Shown in pieces: positions 18,599-27,706 of a DNA stretch of 64,000 bases; position 1 is the stretch's first letter, and each line of letters opens with the position of its first letter. Source of the DNA: Planctomycetota bacterium. Its GTDB lineage: Bacteria; Planctomycetota; Planctomycetia; Planctomycetales; Planctomycetaceae. Where the stretch lies: positions 124,001 to 188,000 of the forward strand of contig JAURQH010000031.1 in the NCBI GenBank assembly GCA_030836185.1. Direction: 5' to 3'. Both the position numbers and the translations under genes were made by a program. Below the pieces are notes generated by a model. That model was not told where the DNA came from and made no database searches. It was given only the letters and a program-made list of their open reading frames with translations.

Positions 18599-19498
18599 TC
18601 AAAGCCAGGTGGTTAATGGCAAGATCATCCACAGTAAATAGGCAATTGGGCCCGCAAAGATGATGCTGTCAAGGAGATCCAGCAATCCTCCAAATCCGGG
18701 CATGAGCTTGGCGGCATCTTTTTGCCCAGTGTCACGTTTGATCAATGATTCACACAGATCTCCTACCATGCCGGCAACTGCCAGGATGAGGCCGTAGCAA
18801 AGTGTCCACTGGATTGGTGGTGGAGTCCATTCCGAGGAAAACAGTCGAATTCCGAATTGGAGCCAGAGAGCCGCGCCCAGCATGGAGCCGCAGATCCCAC
18901 CGATTGCTCCCATCCATGTTTTTCCGGGGCTAAGTATCGGGGCCATCTTCTTTTTTCCCCACAGCCTGCCAAAAGTATAAGCGCCGACATCTCCCAGTTT
19001 CACACAAATCACAAGTGAGGCAAGTGTGAAGTATCCCGCTTGTGTACCGGCAACCCAGCGGAGTTGGGCGGTGAATGTCAGTAAGAGGCCGACATAAACA
19101 ACAATCAGAAGATGCGCTCCCATTGTCTCGAGGCTTCGTCCTGGCTCTCGGAACTTGAAGGCTTCGTACGTGAATAGTCCCAATACAATCATCCCGAAGG
19201 CAAACATTGGTTTGGACAGAGTGAGTAAACTTTCACAGCCTGTGCCGTTTTGGCCAGAAGCTCTTCCCCACCACAAGCAGGCAATCAGAGAGATCGAACA
19301 AACTGACGTGACCCACCATTCTGGAGCCAGGTTACGGACACGCATCAAGTCGCACATCTCGTAGCAGCAACGAACAGCCAGCCCGACACAAAGTGCCAGC
19401 AAAATCCAGGCATCGTCCCCCATACGATGGTCGAGGGTACACAAACCAACGAATGCGGGAATGAGAATCGTGGAAACTAAAAGTCGAGAACCAAGCAT
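18599..19498 (-). CDS. cdsA: Phosphatidate cytidylyltransferase
   Basis: A 299-residue polytopic membrane enzyme making CDP-diacylglycerol from phosphatidate and CTP. The start at 19498 (MLGSRLLVSTILIPAF) is seven bases after the uppS stop; a longer frame would overlap uppS without reason. Hydrophobic segments run through the protein, and the C-terminal signature SLIKRDTGQKDAAKLMPGFGG is followed by DLLD, where the classic CdsA pattern has HGG and DRxD. The variation looks like a lineage trait, not damage. The product feeds PgsA, encoded elsewhere in the window. Confidence 0.88.
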   Translation of the reverse strand: MLGSRLLVSTILIPAFVGLCTLDHRMGDDAWILLALCVGLAVRCCYEMCDLMRVRNLAPEWWVTSVCSISLIACLWWGRASGQNGTGCESLLTLSKPMFAFGMIVLGLFTYEAFKFREPGRSLETMGAHLLIVVYVGLLLTFTAQLRWVAGTQAGYFTLASLVICVKLGDVGAYTFGRLWGKKKMAPILSPGKTWMGAIGGICGSMLGAALWLQFGIRLFSSEWTPPPIQWTLCYGLILAVAGMVGDLCESLIKRDTGQKDAAKLMPGFGGLLDLLDSIIFAGPIAYLLWMILPLTTWL

Positions 19499-19505
19499 AA
19501 TCGTT

Positions 19506-20240
19506 CTACTGGGATGCCGGGATCCCACCAAAGCGGCGTTCGCGAGACGCATAATCCCGCAACGCCTCGTAAAGTGTTTCGAGACCAAAATCGGGCCAGC
19601 AAGTGGGAGTGACCCAAATTTCCGCGTAACTGATCTGCCAGAGTAAATAGTTGCTGACGCGCATCTCTCCCGCAGTGCGAATGACAAGGTCGGGATCGGG
19701 CATGCCAGCCGTATAGAGATTCTCAGAGATTGTTTCTTCCTGAATCGACTCGGGGTTTAATTCCCCTCGTTGGACGGCACGGGCAATATTGCGGCAGGCG
19801 TCTGTCATCTCGCCACGACTGCCATAATTGACGGCGAGGCAGAGTCTCATCCCCTGGTGATGTTGGGCAATGGATTCTGTTTGAGCGACTTCGCGCAAGA
19901 CACCTTCAGTGAGCCCTTCGCGTCGTCCGATGACAGAAAACTTAAGATCCTGACGAATGATTTCTTCCCGTTCCGAAATCAGATAGTCCTCGAAGAGTTG
20001 TAAGAGAAGTTCGAGTTCAGATTTTGGTCGTTTCCAGTTTTCGCTGCTGAGGCAATACAGCGTCAATTGCTTCAAGCCGAGCCGAGCTGATTCTTCCACG
20101 ATTGTACGGACTGAGTCGACACCACGACGGTGACCTTCAATTCGTGGCATACCGCGCTCGGAGGCCCAACGGCCATTTCCGTCCATGATAATTGCGACAT
20201 GCTCAGGAAGACGGCTGGGTTCAAGTCCCAACGAAGTCAT
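19506..20240 (-). CDS. uppS: Undecaprenyl (isoprenyl) diphosphate synthase
   Basis: A 244-residue cis-prenyltransferase that elongates farnesyl diphosphate to the lipid carrier of peptidoglycan and glycan synthesis. Motifs are IIMDGNGRWA near the start (catalytic Asp), HRRGVDSVR, LYCLSSENWKRP and RTAGEMRVSNYLLWQ (usual RTSGE with Ala for Ser). The ATG at 20240 is preferred; a TTG at 20300 would add 20 residues. It precedes cdsA by seven bases, a common bacterial pairing, and follows a CsrA-like gene. Confidence 0.92.
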   Translation of the reverse strand: MTSLGLEPSRLPEHVAIIMDGNGRWASERGMPRIEGHRRGVDSVRTIVEESARLGLKQLTLYCLSSENWKRPKSELELLLQLFEDYLISEREEIIRQDLKFSVIGRREGLTEGVLREVAQTESIAQHHQGMRLCLAVNYGSRGEMTDACRNIARAVQRGELNPESIQEETISENLYTAGMPDPDLVIRTAGEMRVSNYLLWQISYAEIWVTPTCWPDFGLETLYEALRDYASRERRFGGIPASQ

Positions 20241-20330
20241 CTCAGCCGTGTTATATTTTTCCGTAGCAGCCAACTGGGGGCCTCTTTTTGAAAACAGCAA
20301 GGTTTGGCTTGCCGATCAAAGGAGCCGCGA

Positions 20331-20519
20331 TTACAGCGACATCATTTCAGTCAGGCAGCGAGATTCCTCGCAGGCAAGCTCTTGTTCCCAATAGTACGGA
20401 CTGACGGTCTCGGAACGTATAGAGATTTTGACAGAATCGTCATTGATTTCCATGATTTCTATTTCAAATTCGCCGTCAATGATCAAACGCTGATGAACAG
20501 TCAGGGAAATTTCACGCAT
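20331..20519 (-). CDS. Divergent CsrA-like small protein
   Basis: A 62-residue protein starting MREISLTVHQRLIIDGEF. The stretch LTVHQRLIIDG...EIEIMEINDDSVKISI follows the CsrA/RsmA pattern of beta strands (compare E-x-I-x-IGD, V-V-x-I and V-R-L-GI), but the canonical MLVLSRK opening is changed and the AP-x-E-x-x-V-x-R segment is replaced by an unusual PYYWEQEL tail with two cysteines. CsrA proteins bind GGA in RNA hairpin loops and control translation. GGAG lies 11 bases before the ATG. The open frame can be extended to 20630 but the added residues look random. It is encoded upstream of uppS on the same strand, about 90 bases away. Confidence 0.55.
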   Translation of the reverse strand: MREISLTVHQRLIIDGEFEIEIMEINDDSVKISIRSETVSPYYWEQELACEESRCLTEMMSL

Positions 20520-20636
20520 CGGATAAAGGACTCCAAATAATGGTGGAGGGGAACTGAGCGACTCTCGGCTGAAACCGAATCGGTTTGAGCTCCATCGCCT
20601 GGAAAATAATAAGCTTTTAATCAGGAGCAATTCTTA

Positions 20637-20680
20637 CCGACGAACTCCGTCGGAACAAGAGGAGTCTTGTTTCTTTTATT
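20637..20680 (+). promoter_or_regulatory. Two adjacent hairpins, one with a GGAG loop
   Basis: CCGACG (20637-20642) pairs with CGTCGG (20648-20653), and AACAAGA (20654-20660) with TCTTGTT (20665-20671) around a GGAG loop, followed by a T-rich stretch. On the plus strand the second could be a weak terminator or part of the leader of the lipoprotein gene about 150 bases downstream. A GGA in a hairpin loop is also the CsrA-type RNA target. Confidence 0.35.
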
Positions 20681-20832
20681 GATAATTATGACACTCAGGT
20701 TTCTGCCAGTTTGAGGGTTGACTTTTACGTGAAGCAGAACGCTGAAATCCTTGCAAAACCGCTCTCGGATAATGGTGAGAGTTTGTTATACTCATAATCT
20801 GGTTTAATCCTCCCCTCTCATAAGGTTGGGCT

Positions 20833-21813
20833 ATGCGAATCTCGTTTCTTACATTGTGCTGTGCTTTCGGGTTGATGAGTGCAATCGGGTGCTCCTCGGA
20901 ATCTACGGAAACAGCGACCTCAGACGATCCTTCTCAGACAACAGAGACTTCCGCAGATTCGACGGTTTCTGTCCCCGATCAAACAGAACCAATGCAAGAT
21001 TCTCAAACTTCGGGATCTGAAATTGTTCGTCGCGGCCCTGTTGTTCTGGGGGGGGCAAGCGAGTCGAACCAGAGTCTACCTGCGAGTGGTGCTGATCGTT
21101 CCGCATCTGTGACGACTCAGGACGTTTCACGCGAGACGGTTTTTGATGCGGTGAAACCTTTGCAAATTCTGATGGGGACTTGGGAAGGAAAAACTCAAAA
21201 GCAATTTGGGCAATTTTCGGCTGTGGACGAACCGGAATGGGTTTGGGACTTTTTAACCAATAAGAAGCAGCCCGCTTTAGTCATGACATCTGATAAAAGT
21301 CCCTACTTTGAAAAACTTCGACTCACCTATGATCCCTCTGAGCAGCAATATTTGATGATGGCCGCTCATAAGGATTATGGGACGCGTGAATTTGTCGGCA
21401 AGTTTTCGCAAGACATCGAGGATGTTCCCGGTGATGACAAAAAACTGCACCGCACTTACAAGTTAGAGTTCACTCAGGTTTCACCAGTGGATGATGACGA
21501 GAAGTGGCAGATTGTGATCAATCAGAAGGATAACAACCGATACCTGATGGAGATGTCGAAAAAGCGTGGGACGGCTCCTCGATTCACTCGGTTTGATACA
21601 GTCGCTTCGCAGCGACAGGGGACTTCGTTCGCGCTGAGTGATTCTGACTATGGCGACAAAACCTGTATTGTTTCAGGCGGGTTGGGGACTTCAACCGTCA
21701 GCTTTGCTGGCAAGACTTACTACGTTTGTTGCAGCGGCTGCTCGGCTGCTTTCAATGAAGAACCTGAACGCTGGATTGCCAAAGCACTCGAAGACTCCAA
21801 AATGCAGAAATGA
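20833..21813 (+). CDS. Lipoprotein with C-terminal Cys-rich metal-site (YHS/TRASH-like) segment
   Basis: A 326-residue lipoprotein: the signal MRISFLTLCCAFGLMSAIGC ends in a lipobox with Cys20. A Ser/Thr-rich linker (about residues 20-100) leads to a middle domain of about 140 residues containing GTWEGKTQKQFGQF and FLTNKKQPALVM, which reads like a lipocalin-type beta-barrel. The last 60 residues have SGGLGTSTVSFAGKTYYVCCSGCSAAF, a pattern close to YHS or heavy-metal binding domains (CCxxC). A role in binding a metal or ligand at the membrane is inference. It converges with sufS. Confidence 0.7.
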   Translation: MRISFLTLCCAFGLMSAIGCSSESTETATSDDPSQTTETSADSTVSVPDQTEPMQDSQTSGSEIVRRGPVVLGGASESNQSLPASGADRSASVTTQDVSRETVFDAVKPLQILMGTWEGKTQKQFGQFSAVDEPEWVWDFLTNKKQPALVMTSDKSPYFEKLRLTYDPSEQQYLMMAAHKDYGTREFVGKFSQDIEDVPGDDKKLHRTYKLEFTQVSPVDDDEKWQIVINQKDNNRYLMEMSKKRGTAPRFTRFDTVASQRQGTSFALSDSDYGDKTCIVSGGLGTSTVSFAGKTYYVCCSGCSAAFNEEPERWIAKALEDSKMQK

Positions 21814-21831
21814 ATCATTTCTGACGAGCAA

Positions 21832-23085
21832 TTAGATCAGCTTGTGTTTTTGGAGAGTATATTCCAAGCCTTCGCAAAGTGCATCAATATCGCTGTGGTT
21901 GTTGTAGAGTCCGAAGCTGGCACGTGTTGAGGCGTGGATATTCAAGTGTTCGTGAAGCGGCATGGTGCAATGGTGTCCGGCTCTCACGGCGACTCCCGTT
22001 CGGTCGAGCCAGTCTGCAATATCGTGAGGATGCAATCCTTCAATTGTGAAGCTGGTGATGGCCCCCTTGTGTTTGATCGATGGGCCAAGAATTTGGAGTC
22101 CGGGAAGCGTTGTCAGCTTGTCATGAGCGTACTCGAGTAGTAAGCGTTCATGCGTTTCAATCTGATGTAGACCGATGTTTTGGATGTATTCAATGGCTTT
22201 CCCCAATCCAATGATGGGGGCAATTGGTAAAGTGCCGGCTTCAAATTTGGCAGGTAACGCGGCCCACGTGGAATGGTCCTGAAAGACCTGGTCGATCATG
22301 TGGCCGCCACCAAGCATTGGATCCATTTGGTCCAGTAGATTTTCTTTGCCATAAAGAACTCCCACCCCGGATGGGCCATACAGTTTGTGGCCTGAAAAAG
22401 TGAGGAAGTCGATATCAAGTTCGGTGACATTCACATCGGTATGGGGGACGAGTTGTGCTCCATCGACGAGTACTAAGGTGTTATTTGCGTGACATGTTGA
22501 GATGATCGACTTCAGGTCGGGGAGAGTTCCCAGGACATTCGACATTCCGGTGACAGCCAACATTTTGGTTTTCTCTGTCAGCAGATTTGGAAGTTGATCG
22601 AGATCGAGTTGTCCATCAGCAGTCAGTGGCAAATATTTCAGGATTGCGCCAGTTTCTTGGGCAATCATCTGCCAGGGGACCAGATTGGCGTGATGTTCGA
22701 GGACATTCAGTATGATTTCATCACCGGCTGATAACGATTTTCGTCCCCAACCTTGAGCCACCATGTTGATGGACATCGTCGTTCCAGCCGTGAAGACGAT
22801 CTCGTGTGCCGATTTCGCATTCAGCAGATTGCGAACTTGTTCGCGAGCATTTTCCAATTCTTCATCGATTCGAGCCCCAAAGTAATACACGCCGCGGTAG
22901 GCGTTTGCGTAATACTCTGAATAACAACGGCTGACGGCATCAATGACGCACTGAGGTTTTTGAGCGGATGCTCCGCTGTCGAGATAGACGACGGGATTGC
23001 CATTCGGGTGTGTTTGATGCAATGCCGGAAAGTCACTCCGGTATTGCTCCAGCGAAGATGTCACTGGGTCGGTGTGTGTGGACAT
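21832..23085 (-). CDS. sufS: Cysteine desulfurase SufS
   Basis: A 417-residue class V aminotransferase-fold enzyme that takes sulfur from cysteine for Fe-S cluster assembly. It shows YLDSGASAQKP near the N-terminus, the PLP-lysine motif TFSGHKLYGPSGVG, and the persulfide-forming Cys in RAGHHCTMPLHEHL near residue 365. It lies 31 bases downstream of sufU, which activates SufS in systems without SufE. No sufBCD is present in the window. Confidence 0.92.
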   Translation of the reverse strand: MSTHTDPVTSSLEQYRSDFPALHQTHPNGNPVVYLDSGASAQKPQCVIDAVSRCYSEYYANAYRGVYYFGARIDEELENAREQVRNLLNAKSAHEIVFTAGTTMSINMVAQGWGRKSLSAGDEIILNVLEHHANLVPWQMIAQETGAILKYLPLTADGQLDLDQLPNLLTEKTKMLAVTGMSNVLGTLPDLKSIISTCHANNTLVLVDGAQLVPHTDVNVTELDIDFLTFSGHKLYGPSGVGVLYGKENLLDQMDPMLGGGHMIDQVFQDHSTWAALPAKFEAGTLPIAPIIGLGKAIEYIQNIGLHQIETHERLLLEYAHDKLTTLPGLQILGPSIKHKGAITSFTIEGLHPHDIADWLDRTGVAVRAGHHCTMPLHEHLNIHASTRASFGLYNNHSDIDALCEGLEYTLQKHKLI

Positions 23086-23116
23086 GAGGTTTCCTGATCG
23101 TAGAAGCTGCAGACTG

Positions 23117-23524
23117 TTATTCCGTATGAGCTTCTTCAGTGTCGCGAGAGTAAAGCAATGTTTTGAGAACTTTGAATCCCAGCAGGCCGCAGCGTTGGCG
23201 AGTCGCAGTGAGCGGGACTTTCAAGAGCTCCAACATCTGTTCCGCGGAAAACTGCTCTAACTCAGGGACCGTTTTTCCCTCAATTTTTTCACACAGAATC
23301 GAAGCTCCCGCTTGACTGATGGCACAGCCGTTACCGCTGAAATAAGCCTTTTCGATAACGTCATTCTCGCCGATCATGAGTTGGAGCGTCACTGTATCAC
23401 CGCAAAGAGGGTTTCTGGCGGAATGCTCACAACTTGCACAATTGATCTCTTCTTTGTGGTACGGATCTTCAAAGTGCGGCAGTATGTAGTCTTCGTAAAG
23501 TTCTTCGTATTGATCTGTCGACAC
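23117..23524 (-). CDS. sufU: SufU-type zinc-dependent sulfurtransferase / Fe-S scaffold
   Basis: A 135-residue IscU-like protein. Ligand cysteines occur in NPLCGD, GNGCAIS and RQRCGLLG, with the conserved Asp after the first. The spacing between second and third Cys is long, as in SufU, and the protein lacks the IscU co-chaperone motif. SufU accepts sulfur from SufS. Its first 35 residues include an extra CASC pair. The long region before it must hold its promoter. Confidence 0.9.
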   Translation of the reverse strand: MSTDQYEELYEDYILPHFEDPYHKEEINCASCEHSARNPLCGDTVTLQLMIGENDVIEKAYFSGNGCAISQAGASILCEKIEGKTVPELEQFSAEQMLELLKVPLTATRQRCGLLGFKVLKTLLYSRDTEEAHTE

Positions 23525-24186
23525 GAGAAGCCTTTATGATCGAGGTGTCTTTAAGCCGAATCGGATACGCAGGTTGACTCTGTGGCTAAGTATTGTTGAT
23601 GTCTTATTTTAGACTCAATTACCGGGAAACCAACCAGTTTAGAGATGATTATTGCTGAAATCTGTCTACAAGATGAAGTTGAGTCCTGTCGTAGGGATAT
23701 CGGTATCACTGGCTCTCAGTACGCTGTCGCTTACCCACGGATCTCGATCACACTTGCTCCTACACATTTTAACAGCCAATTGGTGAAATGACAGTCAGAG
23801 GGTAGGTGGATCCACCAGTAGGCGTCTGAGAGGTGGGAATGGTCTGGACCGGAATGACTAATGTGTGGGCTGAATGAACGTAAGGCGTTAATTCATATGT
23901 AGATTCCGTCAATTTGCTTGACTCACAGGTCTCGGATCCTCAGAATTTAACTCCCGACGGAAACTAAGGGGCTTCAATTCTGTATTCGTGTTCGATTAGG
24001 TCAACATCAACACCTGATCCCGGGTACGATGAGCACTTCCGAAGTCATACTTACTCATAGAGATATTTCGAATTTGAACTTCTCATCTTTTGATTGGCGG
24101 CTGTCGATTGAGGCTGGTGAGAAGGCAGGTTCGCCGACAGATTCAAGACTTTATTAAACCTGGCAATAATCGAGGTAATCACCGCT
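23525..24186. other. Long divergent intergenic region, no gene seen
   Basis: About 660 bases lie between sufU (-) and the first GspE/PilB gene (+). I see no open frame with a ribosome site, and no tRNA-like structure. TTGACT (23918-23923), 17 bases, then CAGAAT (23941-23946) is a possible promoter for the ATPase gene, about 240 bases upstream of its start. A long leader or an unrecognised small RNA remains possible. Confidence 0.35.
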
Positions 24187-25884
24187 ATGGCGGAAGACTG
24201 GCTACAACAATTGGTGGATGAAGGGACGATCTCTCCAGATCAGCTTCAGGAAGCGCTCTCGCTGGCATCCAGCCACGGGATTTCTGCGGAAGAAGCTCTC
24301 AATAAACTGGGATATGTTTCTGCCGAGGATATTGCAGCAAAGCAGGCTGCGCAATTTGGTTACGAGTTTGTCGATTTGGAAGGTCGTGAAATTCCCTCCA
24401 GCATCATCGGGCTTGTGCCAGAATCGGTGGCTCGTGAGAACATCGTGATCCCATTGGATCGTGATGAGGAATCGCTGACGATTGTCATTCATGATCCCAT
24501 GAAATACGAAGTTCTCGATAAACTCCGATTTATCCTGAATTGCGAAATCAAAGTGACTTTGTCCGGCAAAGAGGCCATTCAAGCCGCCATCAACCGCCAC
24601 TATGGGCAAGATGAAACGGAATCTGTCGACTCGATGATTACGGAGTTCACGGAAACGGCCATCGACTTCACCGCGGTTGAAGCGGCTGAGGCGATGCAGG
24701 TTGCGGAAGAAGATGATAGCGCTCCTGTCATTCGGCTGGTCAATCTGGTGATCAGTGAAGCCGTCAACATGCGGGCTTCCGATATTCATATCGAGCCGTT
24801 TGAAGACCGAATTCGAGTACGTTATCGAATTGACGGCGTTTTGATCGAACGTGACTCACCTCCACGACGCTTATTGGGAGCGATTGTTTCACGTATCAAA
24901 ATTATGGCACGGGTGGATATCTCTGAGAAGCGTCGCCCGCAGGACGGACGCATCAAAACGACGATCAACGGTAAGGATTATGACCTTCGTCTCTCTATTA
25001 TGCCCACCAATCATGGCCAAGCCGTGGTCATGCGTATTCTGGACCGTGAGAGCATCAAAATCGGGATTAAAAATCTCGGGTTCGGAGACGAGAACTACAG
25101 AAACTTCCAGAATTTGATCAGACGTCCCAATGGGATTTTCCTTGTGACGGGGCCAACCGGATCAGGGAAGACGACCACTTTGTATAGTGCGCTGGGCGAG
25201 CTGAATCGCCCGGATCGTAAAATTATTACCGCGGAAGACCCGGTGGAATACTACTTGGCGGGTATCAACCAGGTTCAGGTGAAGGCCGACATTGGACTGG
25301 ACTTTGCTCGAATTATTCGTGCGATGTTGCGACAGGCTCCCAATGTGATTCTGGTTGGTGAGATTCGCGATAACGAAACTGCCGACATGGCAATTCAAGC
25401 ATCTTTAACTGGACACTTAGTATTCAGCACACTTCATACGAACGATGCGCCCGGTTCTGTGACACGTCTTATCGATATGGGCGTACAGCCATTTTTGGTC
25501 GCATCTTCGGTGATGGCGATTATGGCACAGCGTCTGGTGCGGGTCTCTTGTGCAAAATGCAAGGCTCCTTACACACCCGATCCGAGCGAATTGCAACACT
25601 TTGATATTACCGATGCGGAAGCAGCGGAAGCGGTCTTCATGCGGGGTAAGGGGTGTAATACCTGTCAGCATAGTGGGTTTAAGGGGCGAAACGCGGTCTT
25701 TGAGTTGATGGTGATGAATCCCACACTCCGTGAGATGACGTTCAAGAGCGAATCGACACAAAACATTCGCCGGCAAGCCCGGCTCTTCGGCATGAAGACT
25801 CTGGTTGAAGATGCGAAAGAGAAGGCTATGAAAGGTGTTACGACTCTTTCTGAGGTCTATAAACTGGCGACGAGTCGAGATTAA
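24187..25884 (+). CDS. GspE/PilB-type assembly ATPase (first copy)
   Basis: A 565-residue secretion/pilus motor. An N-terminal MshEN-like region (residues 1-150) with LVDEGTISPDQLQEAL precedes the hexameric ATPase: Walker A GPTGSGKTTT at 322-331, Walker B VGEIRDNETADMA, a His box GHLVFSTLHTNDAPGS, and a C-terminal zinc tetracysteine motif (CAKC...CNTC). ATP hydrolysis drives addition of pilin-like subunits. It is separated from pilT by 613 bases and therefore probably has its own transcript. Confidence 0.9.
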   Translation: MAEDWLQQLVDEGTISPDQLQEALSLASSHGISAEEALNKLGYVSAEDIAAKQAAQFGYEFVDLEGREIPSSIIGLVPESVARENIVIPLDRDEESLTIVIHDPMKYEVLDKLRFILNCEIKVTLSGKEAIQAAINRHYGQDETESVDSMITEFTETAIDFTAVEAAEAMQVAEEDDSAPVIRLVNLVISEAVNMRASDIHIEPFEDRIRVRYRIDGVLIERDSPPRRLLGAIVSRIKIMARVDISEKRRPQDGRIKTTINGKDYDLRLSIMPTNHGQAVVMRILDRESIKIGIKNLGFGDENYRNFQNLIRRPNGIFLVTGPTGSGKTTTLYSALGELNRPDRKIITAEDPVEYYLAGINQVQVKADIGLDFARIIRAMLRQAPNVILVGEIRDNETADMAIQASLTGHLVFSTLHTNDAPGSVTRLIDMGVQPFLVASSVMAIMAQRLVRVSCAKCKAPYTPDPSELQHFDITDAEAAEAVFMRGKGCNTCQHSGFKGRNAVFELMVMNPTLREMTFKSESTQNIRRQARLFGMKTLVEDAKEKAMKGVTTLSEVYKLATSRD

Positions 25885-26497
25885 AATGCCCGATTATATT
25901 TTCAGTTAGGTTGATTTCTCGACGGTTTCTCTTCGGTCAAGTGGTCTTTACATTCATTAACTCAAGTCTCAGTAATGAGATGTGGCAAATTTAAATCTGG
26001 ATTGCAGTGTTTTGTTTGGTGGACGGTTTTGGCTTTGGAGGACAGGTATAGCGAAACTTGAGTGTTTTATTATGCAACACTATTTTGAGGCATGTTTAAC
26101 GACACAAATCAGGAGTTGTCGTGATGGGAAGTTGCCACTTGGGGAGTTTCCCGATCATCGACAGGGAGAACATAAATCGGTCATTTTTTTGAATTGCAGG
26201 TTCCGACCGCGAATAATCGAAGTGCTGCCCGGATGATGTCTTTCATTGGGCGGTTGCCAATCGGCAAAGTTTCACGTTCATCTCATTGCAAGAATTCGAA
26301 AGTAGTTCATTGATTCCTTTCTGATGATTTTGCATTGAGTATCTGGTGTCTGTGCATTGGATGGAAACAAATCGCGATCGTGGTCAAGGAGCAAAGCTGT
26401 TCAATCAAAAACCATGAAGGAAAAGCTGGTAACCCACTTACGTCAATTGACGTTTATTACAGCAGTGATTGACTTGTTTTGACGAGAAAGAGATCGC
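25885..26497. other. Intergenic region with two perfect inverted repeats
   Basis: About 613 bases between the first GspE/PilB gene and pilT. An 84-codon frame from a GTG at 25982 looks like chance. Two inverted repeats stand out: TTGCC-AATC-GGCAA at 26254-26267, and the 14-base palindrome ACGTCAATTGACGT at 26441-26454, which lies 43 bases before the pilT start. Either may be a regulator site; no regulator is encoded nearby. Confidence 0.4.
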
Positions 26498-27616
26498 ATG
26501 GCACATGTTCAAATTGACAAATTGCTCGAAACTGTGGTGAAAGAGTCCGTCTCGGACCTTCACATCACGACCGGGCAACCTCCGGTGGTACGTTCGGGTG
26601 GCCGTATGCTGAGGCTCGAGACAAAAACTCTTGAGCCCGAAGATACTGTCGCTCTGATGAAGTCGATTACTCCTGAGCGAAATCAGCAAGAACTTCAAGA
26701 GGTTGGAGGAACCGACTTCGGGTTTGCCTTTGGAGATAAAGCCCGCTTTCGTGTGGCCGTGTTCAAGCAACGCGGTCAAATCGGGATGGTGCTGCGGCGT
26801 ATTCCCAATGAGTTCCTGACCTTTGAGCAGTTGGGGCTTCCGCCGGTTATTGAAGATATGATTAAACGACCTCGTGGGCTGTTTCTCGTGACGGGGCCAA
26901 CGGGTAGCGGTAAGACAACCAGTTTGGCGAGTATGATTAACTGGATGAACGATAATCTCGATCATCATATTATCACACTCGAAGACCCGATTGAGTATTA
27001 CCACGACCATAAAAAATCAACAATCAACCAACGCGAGATTGGTGTTGATGTTCCCGACTTCCCCGAAGCATTGCGTCGGGCGTTGCGTATGGACCCCGAT
27101 GTGATTCTCGTGGGGGAGATGCGAGACCTCGACACGATTTCGGCGGCGATTACGGCTGCGGAAACCGGACACGTCGTTTTTGGAACACTCCACACGACCG
27201 GGGCTCAAGGAACGGTTGACCGTATTATCGACGTGTTTCCGACAAGCCAGCAAGAGCAGATTCGAACTCAATTATCAGTGGCGATCATCGGGATTCTGTC
27301 ACAGGCATTGTTGCCCAAAAAGATCAAGGGGTTGGTGGCTGCCTACGAACTCCTCGTGGTGACGCCGGCGATTGCCAACCTGATTCGTGAAGGGAAGACG
27401 TTCCGAATTAACTCATCCATTCAGACCGGAAAAAAATACGGCATGCAGTTGTTGGATGATGCGTTGTATGACCTTTGGAAGAATGACATCGTCGAAAAAG
27501 ATGATGTTCTGATGAAGTCCAATGTGCCGGGCGAATTGAAGGCCCGCATTCAACGTGCAGAAATGGGAATACTTGAGGACGAGGATGAAGAGGATGATGA
27601 CGACTTCGAGGATTGA
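26498..27616 (+). CDS. pilT: PilT-type retraction ATPase
   Basis: A 372-residue ATPase. It lacks the large N-terminal domain of PilB and starts with the PilT-type VSDLHITTGQPP segment. Walker A GPTGSGKTTS is at 133-142, followed by Walker B LVGEMRDLDTIS and the His box GHVVFGTLHTTGA. The usual AIRNLIRE-type helix is close to ATPAIANLIREGK. An unusual acidic tail (DEDEEDDDDFED) ends the protein. PilT disassembles type IV pili to power retraction; it lies 90 bases ahead of the second GspE/PilB gene. Confidence 0.92.
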   Translation: MAHVQIDKLLETVVKESVSDLHITTGQPPVVRSGGRMLRLETKTLEPEDTVALMKSITPERNQQELQEVGGTDFGFAFGDKARFRVAVFKQRGQIGMVLRRIPNEFLTFEQLGLPPVIEDMIKRPRGLFLVTGPTGSGKTTSLASMINWMNDNLDHHIITLEDPIEYYHDHKKSTINQREIGVDVPDFPEALRRALRMDPDVILVGEMRDLDTISAAITAAETGHVVFGTLHTTGAQGTVDRIIDVFPTSQQEQIRTQLSVAIIGILSQALLPKKIKGLVAAYELLVVTPAIANLIREGKTFRINSSIQTGKKYGMQLLDDALYDLWKNDIVEKDDVLMKSNVPGELKARIQRAEMGILEDEDEEDDDDFED

Positions 27617-27706
27617 TATTTCGTGAAGCAGTTTTCATTCGTTTTCAAATTGAAACCTGTCAGTTGTGTTGCACGACTGGCAAAAAAATAACCAAGGTAG
27701 AAAATC

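Noticed and set aside
23525-24186. Search for tRNA or other structured RNA in the long gap
   Set aside because: No cloverleaf-like arms or TpsiC-type GGTTCRA sequence in a proper context were seen.
25982-26236. 84-codon GTG-start frame between the first ATPase gene and pilT
   Set aside because: No ribosome site, no recognisable pattern; composition like intergenic DNA.
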